This document shows positions 23,650 through 31,451 of a stretch of 32,376 nucleotides of DNA, one piece after another. How positions within the stretch are numbered: the first letter of the stretch is position 1; the number at the start of each line of letters is the position of its first letter. The DNA is taken from assembly GCA_016936495.1 (NCBI GenBank), contig JAFGXT010000159.1, forward strand, positions 1 through 32,376, given 5' to 3'. Origin of the DNA: Victivallales bacterium. GTDB taxonomy: Bacteria; Verrucomicrobiota; Lentisphaeria; Victivallales; SZUA-371. The translations under genes and the position numbers were made by a program. The notes below the pieces were generated by a model. That model had not been told where the DNA came from and did no database searches. It was given only the letters and a program-made list of their open reading frames with translations.

Positions 23650-24306
23650 TTATTTAAAATAACTTATGTAATGCTTACGAAGCGCGACGGACAATTGCTG
23701 CACATCACGTTTACGCAAAGCATTGATGATATCCTTATGTTCTGCGACGATCTCCCGTCGGTCGCGATGACCGGGCACGCCGACGTGACGACTGAAGAAC
23801 TCCACAGTAAGCGGTATCATACTTTCAATCAACCGATTACGAGTTGATTGAAGCATAATTGAATGAAACCTTATTTCCGCCGCAAGCACATCTTTGCCAT
23901 TCAACTCATCCAACAGACGTTCTAGCTCACGCAGTTCATCTTCAGTTATTCCACTAATCATCAAAGGCGCCGAACCGCATTCAAGCACCATGCGCATTTC
24001 CGCAGCTTCACTTATCCCCCGCGGATCCTGTTCCAGAAAAGGCAGATAACAGCCAAACGGATCATCGGGTTGCAAACGGGCGATTACCGCACCGATTTTA
24101 GGACGTGATTCAATAATCCCCAACGTCCGGTAATATCTCATACCTTCGCGGATGATATTGCGGCTGGCACCCAGACGCTCACAAAGCTCAAGCTCGGAAG
24201 GCAAACGGTCTCCAGACTGTAAATTATTATCAATTATATAATTACGCAACGCCTTTATTACCAGCTTAAGCGCTGACTGCTTTTCTATTTTTTCCAGATC
24301 AACCAT
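23650..24306 (-). CDS. GntR/FadR-type transcriptional regulator
   Basis: This is a regulator of about 218 residues. The N-terminal winged helix-turn-helix shows SGDRLPSELELCERLGASRN, followed by IIREGMRYYRTLGIIESRPKIG. The C-terminal helical domain is of FCD type (EMRMVLECGSAPLMISG, then FHSIMLQSTRNRLIESMI), which binds organic-acid ligands with a metal. I place the start at 24306 (MVDLEKIEK), with TGGAA about ten bases upstream, rather than at 24324, which has no site. Its promoter at 24348-24376 carries a perfect operator palindrome, so it very likely represses itself and the two genes behind it. Confidence 0.9.
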   Translation of the reverse strand: MVDLEKIEKQSALKLVIKALRNYIIDNNLQSGDRLPSELELCERLGASRNIIREGMRYYRTLGIIESRPKIGAVIARLQPDDPFGCYLPFLEQDPRGISEAAEMRMVLECGSAPLMISGITEDELRELERLLDELNGKDVLAAEIRFHSIMLQSTRNRLIESMIPLTVEFFSRHVGVPGHRDRREIVAEHKDIINALRKRDVQQLSVALRKHYISYFK

Positions 24307-24340
24307 AAAAATCAATTCCATCATTGGTGTTGTTTTTATA

Positions 24341-24367
24341 TTGTAGTATTGTAGTATTGTACTACAA
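24341..24367. promoter_or_regulatory. Operator palindrome for the GntR/FadR regulator
   Basis: TTGTAGTATTGTACTACAA (24349-24367) is a perfect inverted repeat with eight-base arms and a three-base centre. It contains TTGT-N3-ACAA (24357-24367), which fits the TNGTNNNACNA pattern of FadR-subfamily operators. A third TTGTAGTA half-site sits eight bases to the left (24341-24348). The palindrome fills the spacer of the minus-strand promoter, so binding should block RNA polymerase. Confidence 0.75.
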
Positions 24368-24376
24368 ATAAGTCAA
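24348..24376 (-). promoter_or_regulatory. Sigma70-type promoter of the GntR-aldolase-sialidase operon
   Basis: On the minus strand, TTGACT (24376-24371, 5 of 6) and TACAAT (24353-24348, 5 of 6) are separated by 17 bases. Transcription should start near 24341, giving a leader of about 35 bases to the ATG at 24306. The operator lies between and over these elements. Confidence 0.65.
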
Positions 24377-24521
24377 GCAACAAAAAGCAAAATTCAAATG
24401 ATATTTACGGAATAAGGCGCAAACAGGTGCTAATTCGGACAATGTGGACAGAAATCACTGCCGTGACATCTCCCTCTTCGCATGTTCAGCCAGTAATACT
24501 CCCACACCAATGACCGGACAT

Positions 24522-26222
24522 TTAATCCTCGCCGTCTGACTGTTCCATCAATTTTGCCCGGCCAAGTTGTACGAACTGGTTAAGCAACTTGTCGACATTC
24601 ACCGGTTTTTCCATACATTGATCCGCACCGGCAATAATCAATTTCTGGTGTTCATCCTCAGACACATGTGTCGTAATGACAATTATATATGGACGGTTAA
24701 CACCTGAGTATCGGACTATTTCGCTGACCATAAAAGTGCAATCGGAATAAGAATTATTCAGTTCCAGCAACATAACGTCCGGCGGACATTCCTCGAATGC
24801 CGCATGACATTCGCTTTCTGACTTGAAATGCTTAAGCGTATGTCCCGCCACTTTTGCCAATTCCTGAATAAGCATAGAGGTGCTGCTGTCAGAATCAAGC
24901 AGACCAATAGTGAGCGGGAAATGAGATTCCAGAGCAAAAGAATCCATCTGAAAATCCGTGTCCTCGGGAATAATCAGATTATAATTGGTGGCATAATGCA
25001 AACCCTGTCTGGCGTGGCTTGCAGTCTCACTATCTTCAAACATAATATCTTCACTGTTGAATACAACTTTAAATACCGAACCATTGTCATCCGGACCGTC
25101 GATAAAAACTCTGGCGTTAAGCATATCAAAGCTGTATTTGGCGATAGCCAGATTAACCATTATAGTTCCTGATAACTGAGACAGGCGGGTAGCAGAAGAG
25201 CGCAAAAAGTTTTTCCGGTACGCCGAAGCCACACAGATACAACCGTTCTCGACCACTGGGGCTTTAATCCAGAAACATGTGTTTTTGCCCTCGGTCTCGC
25301 AACCCAGAATAATTGATGAATGAGGGGGGGAAGTTCTCATTATACCGGACAGGATCATGTTCATAGCGTTCATAAACACATCCCGGTCAATGACGATCTT
25401 TTCAGGTTGACTTGGGGAATAACATGTGGTGATTGCAATAGATTTATCTTCCGCTTCGGGACGGTTTATTTCGCTCAGGTCATTGAAGAAATCGGCAGTA
25501 TTGAGGATGGACAAGCTCACCGGATGTTCACCGGAATCCAATCGGGAGAGATTGAACAATTTTTCAATAAAGGAATTCAATGATTCTGCACTCTGGTGTA
25601 TTATCCGGCACTTGCGGAGCAATTCTTCATCATACTTGCCCTGTTCTGATTCTTTTATGAGAATTCGGGAAAAGCCCATGATTGAGTTTAGAGGATTCTT
25701 TAATTCCAGAGACATATTGGTAAGGAAATCTCCTTTTAGAGAGTTCACGGATTCGGCTTTACGCCTGGCGTTCTGTTCTCTAGAGCGGCTGGTTTGAAGC
25801 CGACTGATATAGTTCTGCATCCGATCGCGCATAAACCCCAGGGATCTAACCAGTTCCTTAATCTCATCCGAATCTTTTTCATCGCATTCAAGTTCGGCGT
25901 TGAAATTGCCACGGGCGAGTTTGGCGGCGAACTCGCCGACCTGTCTTAATGGTCTTACCACTTTTTTGAGTACAAACAATATCTGTACAAGAAAGAACAT
26001 CATGCACACTAGAAAGATGGAAAAAATGATCATATATATAGAACTATCGGTATTCTGCAACATGCTTTGAACATTCCCTGCGGGGGCAAAGCGAACAGAC
26101 ATATGTTGTTCCAGTTGAGACACCAGGGGCATTATTCCATAACCGATGGAAAATCCGGTAATAACGGTAATCAGCACCATTGTAATACCGGAATACATTA
26201 CAAAATTTCTAGTCAATTTCAT
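24522..26222 (-). CDS. Degenerate hybrid histidine kinase (pseudokinase) with receiver domain
   Basis: This 566-residue membrane protein has the full layout of a hybrid sensor kinase. Two membrane segments lie at about 9-30 and 62-86 with a short loop outside. A HAMP domain (about 87-145) is followed by a dimerisation helix pair, an ATPase-like domain (about 270-400) and a receiver domain (about 440-560). The catalytic parts are lost. The phospho-His position of the H-box is L172 (in SLELKNPLNSIMGF), the N-box Asn is S292 (ILSGIM), and no DxGxG box is visible. In the receiver the phosphoacceptor Asp is E487 (VMLLELNN), although the Thr (VITTH) and the Lys (MEKPV) remain. The protein is long and intact, so this is a kept pseudokinase rather than decay. 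It lies 32 bases behind a Ser/Thr kinase gene and is probably its partner or substrate. Confidence 0.85.
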   Translation of the reverse strand: MKLTRNFVMYSGITMVLITVITGFSIGYGIMPLVSQLEQHMSVRFAPAGNVQSMLQNTDSSIYMIIFSIFLVCMMFFLVQILFVLKKVVRPLRQVGEFAAKLARGNFNAELECDEKDSDEIKELVRSLGFMRDRMQNYISRLQTSRSREQNARRKAESVNSLKGDFLTNMSLELKNPLNSIMGFSRILIKESEQGKYDEELLRKCRIIHQSAESLNSFIEKLFNLSRLDSGEHPVSLSILNTADFFNDLSEINRPEAEDKSIAITTCYSPSQPEKIVIDRDVFMNAMNMILSGIMRTSPPHSSIILGCETEGKNTCFWIKAPVVENGCICVASAYRKNFLRSSATRLSQLSGTIMVNLAIAKYSFDMLNARVFIDGPDDNGSVFKVVFNSEDIMFEDSETASHARQGLHYATNYNLIIPEDTDFQMDSFALESHFPLTIGLLDSDSSTSMLIQELAKVAGHTLKHFKSESECHAAFEECPPDVMLLELNNSYSDCTFMVSEIVRYSGVNRPYIIVITTHVSEDEHQKLIIAGADQCMEKPVNVDKLLNQFVQLGRAKLMEQSDGED

Positions 26223-26254
26223 GATTTCACACTTATCACATTGTGCCGGAGGAT

Positions 26255-28195
26255 TTACAAGCTCAAAACCTTTTCCATCAAAGGTTCGAGTTTTTCACCA
26301 CCGGGCTCTTCTTTGTTCAATATTTTTTTATACAACGGCAATCTGGCTTTCCAGCAATCCGTCCAGTCATATGAATGTACAGCTTTTGAGCTCTCCGTCA
26401 ATACCTGAAATTCATTTAATACCTTTGTCAATGTACTTTCCTCGCGCACATGGGCATATAATTCCCTTAAGAATATGGCATAATTGCCTATAAACAGAGT
26501 GGATTGATCATTGTCTTTCAGGCGTGAACGAAGTTCTTCGGGCAGAATATTCTTACGGCTCATAAATCCGATTATAACGGAGACGGGAGCAGAGGGGCTT
26601 ACTCCGGCTTCAAACAGTTTTTTACTTACATAAGCACAGTTATCCTCGGCAAACCTGCTGTTATTGAGATACGAAGCAACAACCACCTGCAATGCAGCCA
26701 CTTCCAGATTTTTCTTGGAAACATCCTTCTGTTCAATTATTTCCCGCGACATTTGCAACGCGTGAACAGAATCTCCCAGGCGGAAGCAACCGGACACACG
26801 CATAACCCGTTCGTTCATACGCCGTGGAGTGTGTATTTCACTTACTCCAAGTGCGGCGGCGCTTATATATTGCCTGTACAAAAACCAGGCGGCAATGATC
26901 CATATCGACATAAAGCCCAGTGCCATAATAAATTTACGCAACTGTCTTCTCCGTCTTTCACCGGGAGCCGGAGCGGTTGCCCCGCTATCTTTTTTATATT
27001 TGCTCAGGATATGATTAAGTTCGGTCAGGATATCCTTATAATCAGGGCGTTCAACGGGATTTATCCTCATCATCGCCATAATCAGAGCAGATAGACGCCG
27101 GGGTATATCCCGACGCAGCTTGTTCGGAAGAACAGGAAAGCGCATAAGTCTTTGCTTGATAAGTTCTTCAATATCGTCATGCTTAAATGGAGTATGTCCA
27201 GTAGCGAGGTGATAAAAGGAAGCGCCCAGACTGTAGATATCTCCCCGGAAATCCTCTTTGTTACTGACCGCCTTTTCGGGACTGACGTAATGGGGACTGA
27301 CCCAGGATTTGGTCATTTCGAATATTTTTGACGCACGGCTGTCGTTAATTGCCTGAGCGATACCGAAGTCCCCTATTTTAGCGACGCCGGCATTATCGAG
27401 CATAATATTTCCAGGTTTGATGTCATGGTGGACAATACCGTGTTTCGAGGCGCATTCAAGACCTTCGGTAACGTTTTTCATCCATTTTACGATATTTTTA
27501 ACGGAAGGAGGCTTTCTTGCTCCGATTCTTTCTTCGAGGGAGCCGTTTTTCATAAACTGCATAACTATATACGGCTGATCTTCGCATACTTCGCATCTGT
27601 ACCCGGGGATAACCGCGTAGTGATTGATGGTGGCGGCGGTTCGGGCTTCATTAAGGAAGAGTTCGCAACGTTCTTTATCCTGAGCCACAGCGGGGCTGAG
27701 AATTTTTATAGCCACCTCGCGGTCAAGGGTGAGATCCAGTGCTTTATAAACGGTTGCCATGCCGCCCATACCCTCGGCGGAAAGCAACAGATAATTGTCA
27801 AACCATTGAGGTACGGTCAGATCAGCGCCGCACACCGGACATTCAAAATGAGAAAAAGCTCGCAGGGAGCTAACGTCCAATTTCTGTTCACATTTATTAC
27901 AGGCTATTTTCAGGCTGCGCCGGTCTCCGCCTTCATTCATGGCGGCGGTGGCGGTATTGTGAAACTCCTCACGCAAATCCGCGTCCATACTGCTCACTCC
28001 CGGATTGGCGGAACTTTTCAGACTACGTTCTGTAGGAGCATAATAAGTACATTCAGACGTATCGGCAGTTTTAGCGGTAACGCCCGCCGCCACGTCCGTT
28101 CTGGACACTCTGGCTGTTTCGCAATCAGAAAAATTTTCATTATCAGCATCCGAAGCCATACGATCCATTCCATCAATTAATTTATTAAAACACAT
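26255..28195 (-). CDS. Membrane Ser/Thr protein kinase with N-terminal zinc ribbon
   Basis: This is a 646-residue Hanks-type kinase. An acidic N-terminal 90 residues is followed by a zinc ribbon with C99/C102 and C119/C122. The kinase domain runs from about 132 to 400: glycine loop AEGMGGMATVY, VAIK Lys K164, catalytic HHDIKPGN (D258; His replaces the usual Arg before Asp), DFG D276 and SPHYVSPEKA. One membrane segment (422-440) is followed by a C-terminal domain of about 200 residues, mostly helical, outside the cytoplasm. Catalytic residues are intact, so it should be active. The start at 28195 is supported by GGGAG five bases upstream. It lies between a YycJ-type hydrolase gene (29 bases before) and the pseudo-histidine-kinase gene (32 bases after). 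Confidence 0.9.
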   Translation of the reverse strand: MCFNKLIDGMDRMASDADNENFSDCETARVSRTDVAAGVTAKTADTSECTYYAPTERSLKSSANPGVSSMDADLREEFHNTATAAMNEGGDRRSLKIACNKCEQKLDVSSLRAFSHFECPVCGADLTVPQWFDNYLLLSAEGMGGMATVYKALDLTLDREVAIKILSPAVAQDKERCELFLNEARTAATINHYAVIPGYRCEVCEDQPYIVMQFMKNGSLEERIGARKPPSVKNIVKWMKNVTEGLECASKHGIVHHDIKPGNIMLDNAGVAKIGDFGIAQAINDSRASKIFEMTKSWVSPHYVSPEKAVSNKEDFRGDIYSLGASFYHLATGHTPFKHDDIEELIKQRLMRFPVLPNKLRRDIPRRLSALIMAMMRINPVERPDYKDILTELNHILSKYKKDSGATAPAPGERRRRQLRKFIMALGFMSIWIIAAWFLYRQYISAAALGVSEIHTPRRMNERVMRVSGCFRLGDSVHALQMSREIIEQKDVSKKNLEVAALQVVVASYLNNSRFAEDNCAYVSKKLFEAGVSPSAPVSVIIGFMSRKNILPEELRSRLKDNDQSTLFIGNYAIFLRELYAHVREESTLTKVLNEFQVLTESSKAVHSYDWTDCWKARLPLYKKILNKEEPGGEKLEPLMEKVLSL

Positions 28196-28224
28196 TCAGG
28201 CTCCCCAACCGGATGCCTACTACC

Positions 28225-29007
28225 TCACATCCAAACGGTTCCTGAAGGTTCATCCTGCTCTACTATATTTAATACTATATCTGCTCTTCCCAAATCATGC
28301 AATTTATCTTCAGCTAATTTTCTTACAAGATTACCATCATTGCACTCGGAGCTTATATGGGTAAGGAACAAAGCTTTGGTTCTGGCGGTAAGCAATTCAG
28401 GCAGTGCGTCAATGGCTTCGCGATTGTCCAGATGACCATGCCGTCCCATTATTCGACGCTTAAGGGACAGCGAACGCGGCGCGGCGCGCAACATATCCAT
28501 ATCATAATTACTTTCCAGTATCAGAGCATCGCAATCCGTCAGGCGCCTCTTGACCAGTTCGTTGACACACCCCAGATCAGTGGCGACGCCCACCTTGAAA
28601 TTCTGATGCTCTATAACAAAGCCAACCGGGTCGATGGAGTCATGCTGCACAGAAAACGGGGAGATAGTGAATGTTTCGAAATCAAAAGTCGAACCTGGGC
28701 TGAAAATCCTGGTATTCTCCCACTTTTCATCGCGTTCGGAGCGAAGATATTCAAAAGTCTTATAACTGGCGCACACGGGTATCTTGAGATGATCACTGAG
28801 AATCCGGCATCCTTTTACATGATCCTGGTGTTCATGCGTAACCAGAATTAGCCTGACCAATGCCGGATCAATATTTGATTTGACCAGCCGGCGCAATATT
28901 TCCTTACGGCTGAAGCCCGCGTCAATGAGCAGTCCGGAATCACTTGTATGTACCAATAGTGAGTTCCCGCGACTGCCGCCGCCAAGTACAGTTATACCAA
29001 ACGCCAT
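28225..29007 (-). CDS. YycJ/VicX-type metallo-beta-lactamase-fold hydrolase
   Basis: This protein of about 260 residues has the metal-binding motif VTHEHQDHVKG and the family start VLGGGSRGNSLLVHT, followed by GLLIDAGFS. SSRGN-type and LLIDAG motifs are typical of YycJ (WalJ/VicX) proteins, thought to act as nucleases or exonuclease-like hydrolases. Later His residues (GHLDNREA and FLTHISSECN) complete the site. I place the start at 29007, since AAGGAAG lies just upstream; the longer frame to 29121 would add a hydrophobic tail without support. In Firmicutes the gene is linked to the WalRK two-component system. Here it heads an operon with a Ser/Thr kinase and a degenerate hybrid histidine kinase. 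Confidence 0.87.
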   Translation of the reverse strand: MAFGITVLGGGSRGNSLLVHTSDSGLLIDAGFSRKEILRRLVKSNIDPALVRLILVTHEHQDHVKGCRILSDHLKIPVCASYKTFEYLRSERDEKWENTRIFSPGSTFDFETFTISPFSVQHDSIDPVGFVIEHQNFKVGVATDLGCVNELVKRRLTDCDALILESNYDMDMLRAAPRSLSLKRRIMGRHGHLDNREAIDALPELLTARTKALFLTHISSECNDGNLVRKLAEDKLHDLGRADIVLNIVEQDEPSGTVWM

Positions 29008-29166
29008 ATACTTCCTTGATAAAATAATTTTTACTTGTATGTTATAATAGCACATCCGGATTGAAAGGCAAAACACGTTTGCAAAGTCAAACGGTAAAAA
29101 ACAATATATTTCCGGTTGCAAGCTACTGGAATCTGATAAAAAAACTTTTTAACAGGAATTCACAGC

Positions 29167-29478
29167 ATGATAAAACGTCGCAGGCTGGGCCCGGTATACG
29201 AGCTGTCTCCGGCTCAACAGACAAAGAACTGGCTGTTGGAGCGGGTTTTTAAGGTAATCTCCACCATCGTCATATGGATCATATGGCTGGGCATTTATTA
29301 CGTCTTTACCGGAATCTACCGCTTTCTGTCAATAAATCTTATGCAATGGAACGAACCGAGAAGTACCGTGGAGATAATGCGCGGTCCCACTGCCAATATA
29401 ATCATTATCGTGGGCATGATCGCCATCGCGCTGTATGTTTTCCGTGATCCGCTCAGCAAGAAAAAAAGTAAACGTTGA
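29167..29478 (+). CDS. Small membrane protein, two segments, unknown function
   Basis: This 103-residue protein has a basic N-terminus (MIKRRRLGPVYELSP) and two hydrophobic segments at about 26-50 (IWIIWLGIYYVF) and 76-92 (IIIIVGMIAIALYVF). It ends in the basic tail KKKSKR. Both ends are predicted in the cytoplasm. AGGAA lies nine bases before the ATG. No family is recognised. It is divergent from the YycJ-type gene, with 159 bases between, and it is followed after 22 bases by a lipoprotein gene, so the two form a small operon. Confidence 0.7.
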   Translation: MIKRRRLGPVYELSPAQQTKNWLLERVFKVISTIVIWIIWLGIYYVFTGIYRFLSINLMQWNEPRSTVEIMRGPTANIIIIVGMIAIALYVFRDPLSKKKSKR

Positions 29479-29500
29479 ACATAATACCAGGAACAAAGCT

Positions 29501-30055
29501 ATGCTTAAATATCTTTCATACTCCATCATCATCGCCACCTGCGCAATATTACTGTGCTCGTGCGCAAGCAACGAACCGGAACAGCGTGTATCAGATTCAG
29601 GCGGACGCAAATTCCGTCGCTCGACACTGAGAACGGCTAAAATAACCAATCACGACCTCCAGTTGATCCTTGCCAGCCCGCGGCGGGAATATTATGCAGG
29701 CGAAGAAGTAACTTTGACCTACAAGCTCACTAATCGCGGTTTCAAAGCAATAAGAATCTATGACTGGCTTCAGGAAAATGACGACAACCTGATCATATAT
29801 TACCGTCCGTATACAAACGTACCAACCCGGTTCAACCCTGAAGAATGGGTTTGCGTAAAATCAAAACTAGAAGCCGACCCACGCTGTTTTCAACTGGTCT
29901 TAAACCCCGGCAACTCAGTGCTGATAAAACGCAAAATGGATTTTATCAAGGATATGCCGGAGCCCAAAGCTCCGGTCAAATATCTTATCATCGGTAGTCT
30001 GGACTTGAAATCTCTGGACATAAAAAGCGACGCCGCCGTGTTTACAGTCAAGTAG
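29501..30055 (+). CDS. Putative lipoprotein, unknown function
   Basis: This 184-residue protein has an N-terminal hydrophobic stretch ending in LLCSCAS, where LCSC is a good lipobox; the Cys before Ala-Ser is the likely lipidation site. The mature part is beta-rich: ILASPRREYYAGEEVTLTYK and LTNRGFKAIRIYDWLQEN read like an Ig-like or BsuPI-type beta-sandwich, a guess. The ATG at 29501 is chosen over the in-frame Met at 29435, which lies inside the previous gene; CCAGGAA precedes 29501. There is no functional clue beyond co-transcription with the small membrane protein. Confidence 0.75.
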   Translation: MLKYLSYSIIIATCAILLCSCASNEPEQRVSDSGGRKFRRSTLRTAKITNHDLQLILASPRREYYAGEEVTLTYKLTNRGFKAIRIYDWLQENDDNLIIYYRPYTNVPTRFNPEEWVCVKSKLEADPRCFQLVLNPGNSVLIKRKMDFIKDMPEPKAPVKYLIIGSLDLKSLDIKSDAAVFTVK

Positions 30056-30089
30056 AACAACGGCGGCGGATGCTTCGCGAACTGAAAGC

Positions 30090-31346
30090 TTATTTTCTCA
30101 CAGCCAGTACGGATTTCTCATATGCTTTGACTTCGTCCAGCCATTTGGTTCCAACCGGAACGCCCTGCTGTTCGCAGAAATAATCCCATACCGCCGCGAA
30201 CGGCATTGACTTGAGTTCTTCCAGGAAAACCAGACGGGAAGTGAAATCACCCGCGTTTTCAAACTCTCTGAGCTTGCCTGATGGCTCCAATACCGCCATC
30301 AGCAACGCCTTATACATATTGCGCGTTCCTATGACCCACGCCGCGATGCGGTTGATACTGGCGTCGAAAAAGTCAAGTCCGATATGTACGCGATCAACAA
30401 AATCCCCGCGTACTATTTCTTCCGCAATGGCACGTAACTCATCGGACAAAGTTACCACGTGATCGCTGTCCCAGCGAACGCCGCGGCTGACATGCAGCAG
30501 TATCTCGTCAACCCATATCAAAGCCGAGGAAATCTTGTCGGAAATAACCTCCGTCGGATGAAAATGTCCGGCATCAAGACAAAGCAGCTTTTTATTCGCC
30601 ATGGCGTAACCCATATAGAATTCATGGGAGCCGACGACATAACTTTCTGAACCGATACCGAAAAGTTTGCACTCGACCGCGTCGCGGTTGCAGCTCTGAT
30701 CAATGTCCACCGCGAATATCTTATCCAGAGAATCTTTAAGACGCATACGCGGAGCCAGACGATCCGCCGGAATGTCTTTATAGCCATCCGGAACCCAGAA
30801 ATTGGTGATGCAGGTATTATCGAGAGCGCGTCCCATAGCTTCGGCAATCTTGCGGGAAGCGATACCATGCTCTATCCAATAGTTTCTTATGCCCTGATCG
30901 ATATGGCTAAGGGTAAAACCATCCGAAGCCTTCGGGTGGGAAAAGAATGACGGATTGAAATCCAATCCCATATGTTTCTGTTTTGCCCAGTCGATCCAGG
31001 CTGAAAAATGCTCGGGCTGAAGCTCATTGCGTTCGATTTTACGTCCGCCGGTCTCGGCATAGATAGAGTGAAGGTTCAGACGCAAAGGACCGGGAATCAG
31101 GCTGACGGCTTTATCCAGATCAGCTCGCAGCTCATCGGCATTACGGGCTTTGCCCGGATAATTGCCTGTCGCCTGAATGCCGCCGGAAAGAGCGGAATCG
31201 TTCTCAAAGCCGCTGACGTCATCGCCCTGCCAGCAATGCAGACTTACCGCGATGTGCTTGAGTTTCTCCATGGCTTTATCGGTATCGACGCCGATTGAAG
31301 CGTAACATTCTTTAGCCTGCTGATAGGCTTGTGTAATTGTACTCAT
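30090..31346 (-). CDS. rhaA: L-rhamnose isomerase
   Basis: This 418-residue enzyme converts L-rhamnose to L-rhamnulose, with Mn/Zn in a TIM barrel. The N-terminus ([14 protein letters not shown], then [15 protein letters not shown]) and the metal-site region ([18 protein letters not shown] and [12 protein letters not shown]) are characteristic, and length matches E. coli RhaA (419). The start is placed at 31346 because GGGAG lies seven bases upstream; the ATG two codons earlier is too close to it. Neither rhaB nor rhaD is nearby. The divergent AraC regulator, 105 bases away, is the likely activator. Confidence 0.95.
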   Translation of the reverse strand: MSTITQAYQQAKECYASIGVDTDKAMEKLKHIAVSLHCWQGDDVSGFENDSALSGGIQATGNYPGKARNADELRADLDKAVSLIPGPLRLNLHSIYAETGGRKIERNELQPEHFSAWIDWAKQKHMGLDFNPSFFSHPKASDGFTLSHIDQGIRNYWIEHGIASRKIAEAMGRALDNTCITNFWVPDGYKDIPADRLAPRMRLKDSLDKIFAVDIDQSCNRDAVECKLFGIGSESYVVGSHEFYMGYAMANKKLLCLDAGHFHPTEVISDKISSALIWVDEILLHVSRGVRWDSDHVVTLSDELRAIAEEIVRGDFVDRVHIGLDFFDASINRIAAWVIGTRNMYKALLMAVLEPSGKLREFENAGDFTSRLVFLEELKSMPFAAVWDYFCEQQGVPVGTKWLDEVKAYEKSVLAVRK

Positions 31347-31378
31347 AATCATTCTCCCATATAATGTTAAATTTTGTT

Positions 31379-31408
31379 AATATATATATTTTAGCAGAAA
31401 AAATTCAA
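31379..31408 (-). promoter_or_regulatory. rhaA promoter
   Basis: On the minus strand, TTGAAT (31408-31403) and TATATT (31384-31379, 5 of 6) have 18-base spacing, with transcription expected near 31372. A TGTTAA direct repeat with 10-base period lies in the leader (31365-31370 and 31375-31380, read on the plus strand). Confidence 0.45.
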
Positions 31409-31414
31409 AGCGCC

Positions 31415-31443
31415 TTGACTATATCGCCAAAAACCAGCATAAT
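31415..31443 (+). promoter_or_regulatory. Promoter of the AraC-type regulator, predicting a leaderless message
   Basis: TTGACT (31415-31420, 5 of 6) and CATAAT (31438-31443, 5 of 6) are 17 bases apart. Transcription should start near 31450, about two bases before the ATG at 31452. No Shine-Dalgarno site precedes that ATG, which agrees with leaderless translation. Confidence 0.55.
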
Positions 31444-31451
31444 ATCGTCAT

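Noticed and set aside
27425-28180. 251-codon open frame on the plus strand inside the Ser/Thr kinase gene
   Set aside because: It is antisense to the conserved kinase domain, is rich in Phe and Ile from reverse-complemented Lys/Asp codons, and has no ribosome site or family motif.
29008-29121. N-terminal extension of the YycJ-type hydrolase
   Set aside because: The clear AAGGAAG site directly before 29007 and the family start (AFGITVLGGGSRGN) support the shorter form.
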